Below, in pieces: positions 38,571 through 48,137 of a stretch of 64,000 nucleotides of DNA. Where the stretch lies: NCBI GenBank assembly GCA_035547835.1, contig DASZTW010000007.1, positions 124,001-188,000 of the forward strand. Reading direction: 5' to 3'. The position numbers and the translations under genes are program-made. Under the pieces are notes generated by a model. It searched no databases. It was not told the origin of the DNA and worked only from the letters and a program-made list of their open reading frames with translations. Origin of the DNA: Acidimicrobiales bacterium. Its GTDB lineage: Bacteria; Actinomycetota; Acidimicrobiia; Acidimicrobiales; Iamiaceae. How positions within the stretch are numbered: the first letter of the stretch is position 1; each line of letters begins with the position of its first letter.

Positions 38571-41500
38571 TCAGGCCGGCGAGTCGTCAGTCGGCCACCA
38601 GCGCCGCAGCCACAGGCGGTCGACGACCACGTCGATCAGCAACAACACGACGGCCATCCATGCGATGTCGTGGGTGCGGGCGAAGAACGTGGGCCACATG
38701 AAGTCGGCCGGGATGTGGTCGCGGAACTGATGGATCACGTCGTACGCCATGACGGCCGCGACGCACAGCGGGGCGCCGAGCACCAACAACAAGCGTGACC
38801 AGCGGATGCGCAGGCACACCAACGTGAGCGCCCCGGCGATCAGGCCGCAGACCGGGGTGACCACGAGGCCGGTGGCAACCGTGAACCCGACCACCGCGAT
38901 GAGCAGCTCCTTGGTGGTCGGTCTCGGGCCGCCGTAGCGGACGGTGCGTACCACCGATGCGGGGCGTGGCACGCTCGGCGTGCGATCGAGGCTCGAGCGG
39001 GGCGAGGCAGTGACGGGCGCCAACCGGTGTCGCATCGGCCACAAGATCAAGATCAACACGAGCAGCCCGCCGATGGCCGAGATCCACAGTGCGACGTTGA
39101 CCAGTCGTTGGGGTGTCCAGCGGAGGTGGACCACGACCGTGCCCGCCTTGGCGGGCGCGCCGGTGCCCGGCCCGATCTGCCAGCCGTTCGCGTAGCCGTT
39201 GACCAGGGTGGGTTTCCCGAGGTCGTGGCCGCCGACGGTGGCGTGCCAACCGTCGTTGAAGGACTGCCCGAGCACGAGCCACTGGGCCGCGTCGACACCG
39301 GTGACCTTCAAGTCGACCGACGTGCGGCTCTGGTGGGTGACCTCGACCCTCGGGCCGGGCGCGCCCGCGCGCCCGCCTGGGCCCTGGCTCGTCGGGGCGA
39401 CCGGACCGGCGTTGCGGTCGCCGCGGCCGCCCGCGGCGGAGCGCAAGACGACCTGGTCGAAGTCGAGGCCGGTGGTCGTTCCCGGTGTGGTGGTGAGCGT
39501 GCGGTTACCCGACGGCAGCAGAAGGCCTGTGGGTGGCGTGCAGGCCACGAAGGTGATCGGCTTGCCCGCCAGCGCGTCGGCGGCGGTGCCCACGAGCGAC
39601 ACCGGGACGTCGACCCCGTCGACTTGCAGCAGCCCAGACCGGCAGGCGGGGTCGAGGCGGGCCGCGGGCCGCGGCGCCTGCAACCCCGCCACGCCCCACT
39701 CTGCAACCGCGACGGGCAGGTCGATCGGCTGCTGGCTGTACCAGTCGCGTGAGGTGACGGCCCGGATGCCCTTGACGGTGAAGCGGATGTGCGTCCCGGT
39801 CATCGCGCGAGGCAGCGCGACGTGGACCAGTCGCGTGCTGCCCGGCTTGGCGCTGTCGGCGATGGCGGGGAGGTCAACGGTCTCGGCGTGGCCGTCGACG
39901 TCGACCTCGAGGCTCGTCGGGACGGAGTGGCGGCCGTCGGCGACGACCCGCAGCGCCAGTTGACTCACGGTCACCGGCTGCGCGGTGGTGTAGCCGGCCC
40001 AGTCACCCACCGCGCTCCCGAGGCCCGTCGACCAAGCCGTCTCGGGATTGCCGTCGGCGCCAGCAGTGGAGCGGTCCGCGACCGAACCGGGCAGGTGGCG
40101 TGACTCGCTGGAGGTCACCCCGCCATGCGTTGCGTCGGGGATCCCGAGCGTGCGATCGGTGGCGGCCGGTGCGGTGTTCGACTGGAGACGGACCGACCCG
40201 CTCACGTTGAACCAGCGAGCGGTCGGCAAGTTCCACGCTCGCGCGATCCGCAGTTCAGGGTCGGTCCGCACCGCGTTGGAGCCGCTCACCCGTTGGCGGG
40301 TCAGCACCAAGTCGAGGGGGTGCGACACGTTCGAGGCGCCGGCGATCTGCAACAGATCGGTGGGCAGCCGGACGTACTCGGCGACGTGGGGCATGGCCTT
40401 GCCGAGATCGACTTCGGCGAACCCGACGCCGGAGATGCCGGGATACGCGGGACGTTGGCCGACCGAGTCGCCGACGATCTCGATGGTGACGCGGCGGAAC
40501 GTGTGCGTCGGGAAGGAGATGGTCTGCCCGTTACCAGAGCGGCTGGCGTCGCTCAGGTCGAGCACTTCGGAGCTGCCGTCGTCGAAGGTCAGCTTCACTT
40601 TCGTGATCCAGCGGTTGCGGACGCCGTTCTGCGGTTGAAGGAGGTGGATCTGGTCGGCAGTGCGCTGCTCGGCGAAGTCGAGCTGGAGCTTCTGGTGCAA
40701 CACGTTGGAGAACGCGCCGACGCTCCATGCCGTGGTCGGGTTGCCGTCGACGGCGTTGGATGCGCGGTCTTCGGGCGTGTACGCGACCGGGTTGCCGTAC
40801 GCAGTGGCGCGGGCCTGGACCCCGCCGCGCTGCTCGGTGACGCTGCGAGAGGCGTCGCCGGCCGAGGGGAAGACGTCGAGGCGCTGATCGCGCCAATCGG
40901 TCGCGAGTGGCTGCTCGCCGGCCATCTCCGTGTAGCCGTAGATGTCGGAGATGGTGCCCCACCGCTGCCCGGCCTTGCGGTTGGAGTCGGTCACCAACAA
41001 CGTGGCGCCGTCGCCGATGATCTTGCGCAGCGCCGAAGGGTCCGAGGCGAACGACCCTGAGTAGAAGACGAGCTCACGTCCAGTGAGGAGGTGGGCCGCC
41101 GCGGCGTTGACCAGGCCGCTGCCGTCACCGGCCATCACGACGGCGCCGCTCACCGGCGACGTGTGGACGATGGCAGGGGTCTTTTCGACGGGGACGGCCG
41201 CGACCTTCGGCGGGTTCGGGAGGTTCGCCGGGGCGCCCAACTCGGTCTCGTCGAGCAAGGGGAGCCGGGGGTCGGGCACGTTCGGAGCGTTCCCGCCGAA
41301 CCCGACCGGGGTCCCGAGGCCGCCAGCGTCGCCGAACAAGTTCCACAACAGACGCGGCCGGGGGAGCAGGTAGCGCTCGTACGTGAGGTCGTTGCGGAGG
41401 TTGATGGTGCCGGCCGACATGAAGCGCGCGATCGGTGCGATGGCGGCAGGGTCGAGGATCCGGCCTTGTAGCTGCACGTCGAAGGCGTCGAGCAGGTTGG

Positions 41501-43037
41501 ACGATTGCGGCGAGCCGAACGGGATCAGCTCGCGGGCCACGTACGGGCGGGTGATCAGCCCGGGCGTGATCGGATCGACGGTGGTCGCGACCGTTCCGTC
41601 CCAGCGGTAGGAGGCGAAGTCGCTGCCGGGCAATTCGAGCACGCGGGTGGAGTGCGGCTGCGCATCGAGGTAGTTGGCGTCCTGATACCAGTAGTCGGGG
41701 ATCGCCGACGGGCGCTCGCCACCCTTGGCGATCATGCCGCCGAGGAAGGCGGGCCCGTAGTTCACGCCGATCAGCAGGGCGGCCAGCGCGGCCACGAGCA
41801 CGACTTTGCGGTCGAGGCGGTTGACCCCGTCGGAGTAGCGCTCGTGCAGCGCGGTGATCCCGGCGCCGAGCAGCACGGCCAGTCCGAGCACGGACAGGGG
41901 TGCGGCACGCGGCATCGAGCGCATCGCGCTGCCGGCTTGCGAGGTCGTGAGGACCCATCGGAAGATCCGCGGCACGATCGTGTGCCCGTCCCACGGGTAC
42001 GCGCCGACCGACAACAGCACGCCGAGCACGACCAGCGTCACGAAGTACGCGCGCTCCCGGAAGCGGGCCACGAGGCCGGACAGCAGCGCCAAGCCCGGGA
42101 CCGCGAAGCTGGTGACCAGCAACCAGAGGTGCTGGGTGTACGGCCCGACCATGTCGACGAAGCCGCCGAACTTGTCGGTGCCGTAGAAGTACCAGTAGCC
42201 GAGCCCTCGCAGCACTTCTGAAGAGGTGGAGACTTGCGCGACCGTCTGCGCCGTCTCGGTGTACTGCAACACGTTGATGCCGTAGCGGCCCTGTGCCCAC
42301 AACCCGGCCAACCACCAGGTGGACGTCACGAACGTGAGCAGGGCGATGCGCGCCAGCGCGCGCCAGGCGTCGCGGAACGACACCTCGCGGTGCACCCACA
42401 CCCCGAACGGCAGCCACAGCACGGCTGCGAACAGCACGAACGCGAGCGAACTGGCGTTGACCCCGCCGATGACCTGCACCGTGAGCGCGAAGAGCGCGGC
42501 ATCGCGCCAGCCGCCTTGGCGAGCGGCGCGCATGCAGAACGCGATCAGCCAGGGCAGTCCCGCCCACGGCAAGAGGATCACCGAGAGCTTGGGAAGGTAA
42601 GCGAGGATGTAAGGCGACAGCATGTAGGCCAAGCCAGCCACCGGGACGCCGGGCCCCCGCCAGCGCATGGTCCGCAGCAGGTAGATCACGCCCGCCCCGG
42701 CGGCGAGCAGCAGCGAGCCGCACCAGATCCGCTGGGCCACCCACACCGGGATGCCGAGTGCGTGCGTGACCCAGTAGTACGGCCCCATCGGGAACAGGTA
42801 GCCGATGGTCTGGTGGGTGACAGTGCCCAGCGCGGTGTTGGGGTCCCACATCGAAGTGGCTTCGTGCAGCAGGCGGCCGGGGTCGAGGTACAGGTAGACC
42901 TTCGTGTCGACCGAGATCCAGCCGGGCTTGGTCAGCAGCGCCGGGATGTACGCCACGAGCGCCAGCGCGGCGTACGGCGATTTGGAGCTCCAGCGTTCGA
43001 CGAACCGGCGTCGGGCTCCGGTGCGCGTCAGCGCCAT
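38571..43037 (-). CDS. AftD-like alpha-(1->3)-arabinofuranosyltransferase homologue
   Basis: 1488 aa. The membrane half (residues ~20-440, about 11 helices) is a GT-C enzyme of the DUF3367/AftD family: KPGWISVDTKVYLYLDPGRL with acidic residues in the first outer loop, YLPKLSVILLPWAGLPWLIA, and YWYQDANYLDAQPHSTRVLE with LELPGSDFASYRW after the membrane part. Two discoidin-like (F5/8 type C) modules follow at ~745-890 (RASNAVDGNPTTAWSVG) and ~980-1130 (GADGNPETAWSTG), and a last group of helices lies from ~1320. In mycobacteria AftD adds arabinofuranose from decaprenyl-phospho-arabinose to arabinogalactan and lipoarabinomannan outside the membrane. Which glycan it serves here is unknown. The ATG at 43037 overlaps the end of the GT4 gene by 10 bases. 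Confidence 0.85.
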   Translation of the reverse strand: MALTRTGARRRFVERWSSKSPYAALALVAYIPALLTKPGWISVDTKVYLYLDPGRLLHEATSMWDPNTALGTVTHQTIGYLFPMGPYYWVTHALGIPVWVAQRIWCGSLLLAAGAGVIYLLRTMRWRGPGVPVAGLAYMLSPYILAYLPKLSVILLPWAGLPWLIAFCMRAARQGGWRDAALFALTVQVIGGVNASSLAFVLFAAVLWLPFGVWVHREVSFRDAWRALARIALLTFVTSTWWLAGLWAQGRYGINVLQYTETAQTVAQVSTSSEVLRGLGYWYFYGTDKFGGFVDMVGPYTQHLWLLVTSFAVPGLALLSGLVARFRERAYFVTLVVLGVLLSVGAYPWDGHTIVPRIFRWVLTTSQAGSAMRSMPRAAPLSVLGLAVLLGAGITALHERYSDGVNRLDRKVVLVAALAALLIGVNYGPAFLGGMIAKGGERPSAIPDYWYQDANYLDAQPHSTRVLELPGSDFASYRWDGTVATTVDPITPGLITRPYVARELIPFGSPQSSNLLDAFDVQLQGRILDPAAIAPIARFMSAGTINLRNDLTYERYLLPRPRLLWNLFGDAGGLGTPVGFGGNAPNVPDPRLPLLDETELGAPANLPNPPKVAAVPVEKTPAIVHTSPVSGAVVMAGDGSGLVNAAAAHLLTGRELVFYSGSFASDPSALRKIIGDGATLLVTDSNRKAGQRWGTISDIYGYTEMAGEQPLATDWRDQRLDVFPSAGDASRSVTEQRGGVQARATAYGNPVAYTPEDRASNAVDGNPTTAWSVGAFSNVLHQKLQLDFAEQRTADQIHLLQPQNGVRNRWITKVKLTFDDGSSEVLDLSDASRSGNGQTISFPTHTFRRVTIEIVGDSVGQRPAYPGISGVGFAEVDLGKAMPHVAEYVRLPTDLLQIAGASNVSHPLDLVLTRQRVSGSNAVRTDPELRIARAWNLPTARWFNVSGSVRLQSNTAPAATDRTLGIPDATHGGVTSSESRHLPGSVADRSTAGADGNPETAWSTGLGSAVGDWAGYTTAQPVTVSQLALRVVADGRHSVPTSLEVDVDGHAETVDLPAIADSAKPGSTRLVHVALPRAMTGTHIRFTVKGIRAVTSRDWYSQQPIDLPVAVAEWGVAGLQAPRPAARLDPACRSGLLQVDGVDVPVSLVGTAADALAGKPITFVACTPPTGLLLPSGNRTLTTTPGTTTGLDFDQVVLRSAAGGRGDRNAGPVAPTSQGPGGRAGAPGPRVEVTHQSRTSVDLKVTGVDAAQWLVLGQSFNDGWHATVGGHDLGKPTLVNGYANGWQIGPGTGAPAKAGTVVVHLRWTPQRLVNVALWISAIGGLLVLILILWPMRHRLAPVTASPRSSLDRTPSVPRPASVVRTVRYGGPRPTTKELLIAVVGFTVATGLVVTPVCGLIAGALTLVCLRIRWSRLLLVLGAPLCVAAVMAYDVIHQFRDHIPADFMWPTFFARTHDIAWMAVVLLLIDVVVDRLWLRRWWPTDDSPA

Positions 43038-44275
43038 CGGCCGGTCCGCCCGCGGCGTCCCGTCGTTTGCGCCGCCTCGGCCAGCAACTGCATCAGGCCG
43101 ACGGCGGTGGCATCCCAGGAGAACTTGGCGGCGTGCGCGACCGCACCCGTCGACAGCTTCTGCCAGAGGCGGTCGTCGCTGCACAGCTCCACGAGGTGCT
43201 GGACGAGCTCGTGCGCGTCATCGGCGAGCAGGCCACTGACGCCGTCGTCGACAGCGTCGACATGCCCCGCTATCCGTGTGGCCACGGCCGGCGTCCCACA
43301 CGCCGCGGCCTCCGTCAGCGTCATCCCCCAGCCCTCCCGTGCCGAGGCCGAGGCGACGATCCGGGCCCGGCGGTAGCGCTCGACGAGCTCCTCGTCGGAG
43401 ACCGTCGGGGCGAACGTGACCCACGACGCGCCATCCAAGCGCCGTGCCAGCCGCTCGAGCTTCACCTGCTCGTAGCCCTGGCCCACGAGCGTGAGCGTGA
43501 GGTCGGGGACGTGCTCGCGGGCCTCGTGGCACGCGCGCATCAGCACGTCGAGGCGCTTCACCGGCACCAGGCGGCCGACCGCCAGGACGTTCGGAGGGGG
43601 TGGGGTGGGGTCGGGGCCGATGCGGTCCGGTCCCGGACTGAACCGGGCGTCCACCCCGGGCGGGACCACCGAGACGCGGTCGGGGTCCATGCCGAGCTCG
43701 TGGATGATCTCCTGGCGAGAGGACTCCGACAACGTGGCGATGCGCTCGCGGCGGTAAAAGGGCGGCGCCCAGCGCGATTCGATGGTGTCGCCCAAGCGGG
43801 CGAGCCCGGGCGGGAGCACCATCCGCCACATCTCGCCGTGGACGTGGTGGAGCACGACGATCTTGGGGCTGCGGGTCCAAACCGGCGTGAGGAACGGCAT
43901 GCCGTTCCAGATCTCGACCATGGCGTCGCGCGGTCCGTGGTTGCGGGCGATCTCGGCGAGCGCGGCGCGCGGGAACAGGAGGTAGCGCCCCGCCCGTCGC
44001 ACCACCCGGTAACCGTCGCGCTCGACCTCGGGGAGGTGCCCTGCCGCGAACGAGGTGCGCATCACCACGTCGAGACCTGCCTCGGCCCAGATCCGGGCCA
44101 CTTTGTCGGCGTGGACCTCGGACCCGCCGGCCTCGGGATCGTCGAGGTCCCGCCAGGCCAGCAGATGGACGCGGCGGATGCCGGCCCGCGCAGCCGTGTC
44201 GGCCACGGTGGCGACGGCTTCGTCGTGTGCGACCGGGGCGGTCGTCGAGCGGGGGTCGGGTGCGGAGAACGGCAT
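43028..44275 (-). CDS. GT4-family glycosyltransferase
   Basis: 415 aa. GT-B fold: acceptor-side VHLLAWRDLDDPEAGGSEVH and KVARIWAEAGLDVVMRTSF, donor-side NVLAVGRLVPVKRLDVLMRA, LVGQGYEQVKLERLARRL, and the donor-binding block SAREGWGMTLTEAAACGTPA with the EX7E motif. Transfers a sugar from a nucleotide donor on the cytoplasmic side. Upstream of, and overlapping, the AftD-like gene, so both likely act on one glycan. The start at ATG 44275 is preferred; TACGCT about 45 nt upstream may be its -10. Confidence 0.88.
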   Translation of the reverse strand: MPFSAPDPRSTTAPVAHDEAVATVADTAARAGIRRVHLLAWRDLDDPEAGGSEVHADKVARIWAEAGLDVVMRTSFAAGHLPEVERDGYRVVRRAGRYLLFPRAALAEIARNHGPRDAMVEIWNGMPFLTPVWTRSPKIVVLHHVHGEMWRMVLPPGLARLGDTIESRWAPPFYRRERIATLSESSRQEIIHELGMDPDRVSVVPPGVDARFSPGPDRIGPDPTPPPPNVLAVGRLVPVKRLDVLMRACHEAREHVPDLTLTLVGQGYEQVKLERLARRLDGASWVTFAPTVSDEELVERYRRARIVASASAREGWGMTLTEAAACGTPAVATRIAGHVDAVDDGVSGLLADDAHELVQHLVELCSDDRLWQKLSTGAVAHAAKFSWDATAVGLMQLLAEAAQTTGRRGRTGRWR

Positions 44276-44426
44276 GGCGGAGTTGGGTGCCCGGCGGTCA
44301 CGGTCGGCTGTTGGGCGCCGAGCGAGCGTATCGAAGACGGTCCGGCCGCCACGAGCATCGCCTCTACACTCGCTGCGGTCGACGCACCGGGATGTCGACC
44401 CCTGACGCCTGCCAATCGGGGACCTC

Positions 44427-45182
44427 GTGACCGACACGTCAGCCCGCTCCTTCGACGCCGCCTTCGGCGCGGTTGCCCACGTCGAGGGGTGGATGACCGA
44501 GGACCAGGCCAAGTTGCTGTGGCAAGAGGCGTCTCGCTGCACCGCGGGTGACCAGATCGTGGAGATCGGCAGCTTTCGAGGACGGTCCGCGGTCATCCTC
44601 GCCAGGGCCGCCCCTGGGGGGGTCGCCGTGGTGGCCATCGACCCGCACTTGGGTACCGACCGAGGCCCCCAGGAGATCACGACCACCGCCCAGCTCGGCC
44701 AGAGCGACCACGAGGCGTTCACGGCGAACCTGGCCGCCGCCGGGGTGGCCGAGCGGGTGCGCCATGTGCGTGAGCTGTCGAGCGCGGCACACGACCAGGT
44801 CACCGGCGCGGTCGACCTGCTGTACATCGATGGCGCCCACCGCTACGGCCCTGCCCGCGCGGACATCGTCCAGTGGGGTGGCCGGGTGCGCGAGGGCGGC
44901 ACGTTGCTCATCCACGACTCGTGGAGCTCGATCGGCGTGACCTTGGCGCTGCTCACCACCTTGGTCTGGTCCGCCGACTGGACGTATGTGGGCCGGGCGC
45001 AGTCGATGACGCAGTACCGGCGCGTCCCGGTCCGTGGCCGAGGCCGGACGAAGAACGTGGTGCGCCAGCTCGCCGAACTGCCGTGGTTCGCCCGCAACGT
45101 GGTGATCAAGGCGCTGATGGTCGCCCGACTCGGCCGCCTGACCCGCCTGCTCGGTCACGATGGCGAGACCTGGCCGTACTGA
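44427..45182 (+). CDS. class I SAM-dependent methyltransferase (Methyltransf_24 type)
   Basis: 251 aa. DQIVEIGSFRGRSAVILARA (motif I), VVAIDPHLGTDRGP (acidic beta-2 end), VDLLYIDGAHRYGPARADI (the LIxIDGAHxY signature of Methyltransf_24) and GGTLLIHDSW. Enzymes of this type often methylate sugars or glycan intermediates. GTG start at 44427. TACACT near 44364-44369 may be its -10, with a ~50-nt leader. Divergent from the GT4 gene and followed closely by the acyltransferase. Confidence 0.82.
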   Translation: MTDTSARSFDAAFGAVAHVEGWMTEDQAKLLWQEASRCTAGDQIVEIGSFRGRSAVILARAAPGGVAVVAIDPHLGTDRGPQEITTTAQLGQSDHEAFTANLAAAGVAERVRHVRELSSAAHDQVTGAVDLLYIDGAHRYGPARADIVQWGGRVREGGTLLIHDSWSSIGVTLALLTTLVWSADWTYVGRAQSMTQYRRVPVRGRGRTKNVVRQLAELPWFARNVVIKALMVARLGRLTRLLGHDGETWPY

Positions 45183-45198
45183 CGGGGGCGACGCGGCC

Positions 45199-46368
45199 GT
45201 GAGTCGCGCACCGTTCCGTCTCGGCTACCAGCCGGGGCTCGACGGGCTTCGGGGCGTGTCGCTGCTGCTGATCATGGTGTTCCACAGCTTCTTGCTGTGG
45301 CCCGAGAGCTACGCACGAGGCGTCCCGGGGTCGTACCTCGCCGTCAACGTCTTCTTCGTGTTGAGCGGGTTCCTGATCACGTCGCTGCTGCTGGCCGAGC
45401 GCGAACGCAACGGACGGGTGGCGTTCGGCGCGTTCTACATGCGTCGGGTCCTGCGGCTGCTGCCGGCGCTCGCCCTCGTGTTCGGCGTCGACATCGTCTA
45501 CTTGCTGTCGACGCACCAGGCCATGCGGTCGCAGCTGTCGCTGATGGGGTGGGCAGGGGTGTACGCCTCGAACTGGATGCAGTGGGCCGGGCACGTCACC
45601 GACCCGGTGGCGAGCCTCACGTGGGGCCACACCTGGACGCTGTCCGTCGAAGAGCAGTTCTACCTGGTCTGGCCCACGTTGTTGCTGGTGGTGCTGATCC
45701 GCCGGATCCGGTTGGAAGTGGTCGGTGGCCTGCTCCTCGCTTGTGCCGTCGCGCTGACGGTGCTGCGGACAGTGGCCGCGTACCGCGTGAGCGGCGCAGG
45801 GGGCGCAGTGGCGCTGGCCGGACGCCTCGACCAGCAGATCGGCATGCGCACCGACTTCCGAGCCGACTCGCTGCTGTTGGGCGGCGTGGCCGCCATCGCG
45901 CTGCACGCGGGATGGCGACCCGGCCGCGGGTTGCGAGCGGTGGCCACCGCGCTGCTCGCTGCCTTGGTGGCCACCCAAGTGTGGGTGCGGCCCGAAGCGC
46001 GCTGGATGTACGGCTGGGGGTTCACGCTGTTCGACGCGGCGTTGGCGCTGCTGTGCGTGGCGCTGCTCGACCGGCGCTGGTTGCCCGCTGCGGCGTTCCG
46101 CTGGGGACCGCTCGTGTGGGTCGGCCGGGTCTCCTACGGCCTGTACTTGTGGCACCCCCCGGTGTTCATGGCGGTCACGCGGGCGATGCCGCATGGCCGG
46201 ATGGCAGCGCGGCTGCTGTGGGGCTGGGGCCTCACGTTCGTGTTGGCGGCGACGTCGTTCTACCTGGTGGAGCAACCGTTCCTGCGACTGAAGGGGCGTT
46301 GGGAGCGGCGGGGCGACCCATCACCGGCCGGGGGGCCCGTCGCCGTCACGCAGGGCGCGCTCCCGTGA
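45199..46368 (+). CDS. OafA-type membrane O-acyltransferase (acyltransferase 3 family), first of three
   Basis: About 389 aa with ~10 membrane helices. RLGYQPGLDGLRGVSLLLIM has the family DGLRG, VFHSFLLWP holds the essential His, NVFFVLSGFLITSLLLAE and RRVLRLLPALALV (arginine-rich loop) follow, and LSVEEQFYLVWP is the conserved SxExQFY segment. The C-terminal VGRVSYGLYLWHPPVFM is also typical. Moves an acyl group from the cytoplasm to an outer sugar. GTG 45199 is preferred; ATG 45160 is possible but overlaps the upstream gene. The stop overlaps the next gene (GTGA). Confidence 0.9.
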   Translation: MSRAPFRLGYQPGLDGLRGVSLLLIMVFHSFLLWPESYARGVPGSYLAVNVFFVLSGFLITSLLLAERERNGRVAFGAFYMRRVLRLLPALALVFGVDIVYLLSTHQAMRSQLSLMGWAGVYASNWMQWAGHVTDPVASLTWGHTWTLSVEEQFYLVWPTLLLVVLIRRIRLEVVGGLLLACAVALTVLRTVAAYRVSGAGGAVALAGRLDQQIGMRTDFRADSLLLGGVAAIALHAGWRPGRGLRAVATALLAALVATQVWVRPEARWMYGWGFTLFDAALALLCVALLDRRWLPAAAFRWGPLVWVGRVSYGLYLWHPPVFMAVTRAMPHGRMAARLLWGWGLTFVLAATSFYLVEQPFLRLKGRWERRGDPSPAGGPVAVTQGALP

Positions 46369-48137
46369 CGGACGAGGGCTCGGTGGCCAGCGCCACCGCC
46401 GACGCCGGCGCCGGGCCCGCCGGCGCGGCGATGCCGCCAAGGGCCGGGCGGCGGGTCGGGCCACGCGGTGCGTCCCTGATCCGGTCCGGTTGGCTCGCGG
46501 CGCTGGTGGCGGCGGCGCCAGCCGTGCTGAGCGGGCTGCGTGCGGTCACCGGGCGGTGGGCACCGGTCATCGACAACGGCGTGATCTCCGTGAAGGCGAG
46601 CGACGCCTGGGCCGGGCACCCCCCGCTGGTCGGGATCTACACCTCGCTCAGCTCGGCTGCCCACTGGCCGCATCACCTGTACCACCCGGGGCCGGCCGAG
46701 TTCTGGGCTATGGCGCCGATGCAGCGGCTGTTCGGACCATCGGGCATCGGGCTCGCGATCGGCGCGGCGTTGCTCGACGCGGTGGCGGCGGGCGGCACCG
46801 TCTGGCTGGTGCGCAAGTTCGGCGGTCCGTGGTTCGCCTGGGTGGCGGCCGCGCTGGTGGCGGTCATGTGCTGGTCGCTCGGCGGCCAAGTCCTGCACGA
46901 CCCGTGGAACCCGCATCTGGCGGTGCTACCGGGGCTGTTCGTCCTGGCCGCGGCGTGGCGGGTCGCCTCGGGCGACGTGCGGATGCTGCCCGTGCTGGCG
47001 GTCGCCGCCAGCGTCGTCGCCCAGCTGCACCTCACGTTCGTGTTGCCAGCGGTGGCGGTCAGCGCGGTGGCCGTGGCCGCGCTCGTTCGGTCGGCGCGCG
47101 TCAGGTCCGCAGCCGGCGGCGTGCGCTGGAGATGGCCCGTCGTGACCACGGCGGTACTGGTGCTGGCGGTGTGGTCGGGGCCGGTCATCGACCAGATCCA
47201 CGGGCGCGGGAACTTGGTGGGCCTGCTGCGAGCATCGGGTGCGTCGCCGACGCAACTCGGTGCGGGGGCCGCGCTGCGGGGCCTCGTGCACGCCACGTCG
47301 GTGCCGCCCGTGTGGTGGAGCGGCGTCGACGACCTGGTCCATCCCCAGCCAGGAGTTTCGGCGATCGACGTCGCCACCGCGGTGCTGGTGTGGCTGGTGC
47401 TCGCCACGCTGTTCGTGCGGGCCTGGCGGGCGCGCCGCCGCTCGATCGTGGTGGGGCTCGCGGTCGCCGTCACCGGCCTGCTTGCCGCCACCGTCACCGT
47501 GGCTCGGACGCCGGGCGAGTTCGGCTACCAGGAGCTGTTGTGGGCCCGACGGGTGTGGTGGCCAATGGCGGTGTTCCCTTGGATCGTCGCCGCGGCAGCG
47601 ATCGGCGCGGAGCTCGCCGCGCGGCCGTCCAACGCCCGCACGTCGCTGCGAGCGGGTCGGATGGCCGCGGCGGTAGCCGCAGTGGCCGCAGTGGTGGTCG
47701 TCGCGGCGACGTGGCCACGGCTCGGGGTGGCGCACGACTTCGGCTCCGCGGGCTTCGGTCCGGTCCGCCACCTCGGCGCGGCGGCCGTGCGCGCCACCGA
47801 TCGCGGTGAGCCGTGGGTCGTCGAGCGACGCGGCGAGTTCGCGTATTACGTCGTGGGGCCGGGTGTGGTGGCGCGCTTGGTCGCCGCTGGTCGCGACGTG
47901 CGCGTGGCGCCAGCGGCCAATCTCGACCTCGGCAGCCACCACGACCTGCCGCACGGCGCGCGAGGCACGGTGATCGTGGCCAGCGGGCCCGACGCCGCCG
48001 ACGTACCGCCCGGCTTCCATCAGGTGGCGAGGTGGGATCAGTCCACCGCCGGAAGTCCCTTTGATTCGTACCGTAGGACGATGTTCGTGATCCCGGTGGA
48101 GCCGGTCGCGGTGTTCGTGCGCGATCCGGGCCGCTGA
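46365..48137 (+). CDS. GT-C-like polytopic membrane protein, HPGP/PWNP paralogue 1
   Basis: 590 aa, about 10-11 predicted membrane helices after a ~35-residue disordered Ala/Gly N-terminus. First outer loop: DNGVISVKASDAWAGHPPLV then HLYHPGPAEFWAMAPMQRLF; later VLHDPWNPHLAVLPGLFVLA and VVAQLHLTFVLPAVAV. The soluble C-terminus (~110 residues) ends FVIPVEPVAVFVRDPGR. The arrangement (long first extracellular loop with acidic residue, many helices, soluble tail) is that of GT-C glycosyltransferases using polyprenyl-phospho-sugars. It matches two other proteins in this window (51055-52818, 58147-60198). Translationally coupled on both sides to acyltransferase genes. Not assigned to a named family. 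Confidence 0.72.
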   Translation: MTDEGSVASATADAGAGPAGAAMPPRAGRRVGPRGASLIRSGWLAALVAAAPAVLSGLRAVTGRWAPVIDNGVISVKASDAWAGHPPLVGIYTSLSSAAHWPHHLYHPGPAEFWAMAPMQRLFGPSGIGLAIGAALLDAVAAGGTVWLVRKFGGPWFAWVAAALVAVMCWSLGGQVLHDPWNPHLAVLPGLFVLAAAWRVASGDVRMLPVLAVAASVVAQLHLTFVLPAVAVSAVAVAALVRSARVRSAAGGVRWRWPVVTTAVLVLAVWSGPVIDQIHGRGNLVGLLRASGASPTQLGAGAALRGLVHATSVPPVWWSGVDDLVHPQPGVSAIDVATAVLVWLVLATLFVRAWRARRRSIVVGLAVAVTGLLAATVTVARTPGEFGYQELLWARRVWWPMAVFPWIVAAAAIGAELAARPSNARTSLRAGRMAAAVAAVAAVVVVAATWPRLGVAHDFGSAGFGPVRHLGAAAVRATDRGEPWVVERRGEFAYYVVGPGVVARLVAAGRDVRVAPAANLDLGSHHDLPHGARGTVIVASGPDAADVPPGFHQVARWDQSTAGSPFDSYRRTMFVIPVEPVAVFVRDPGR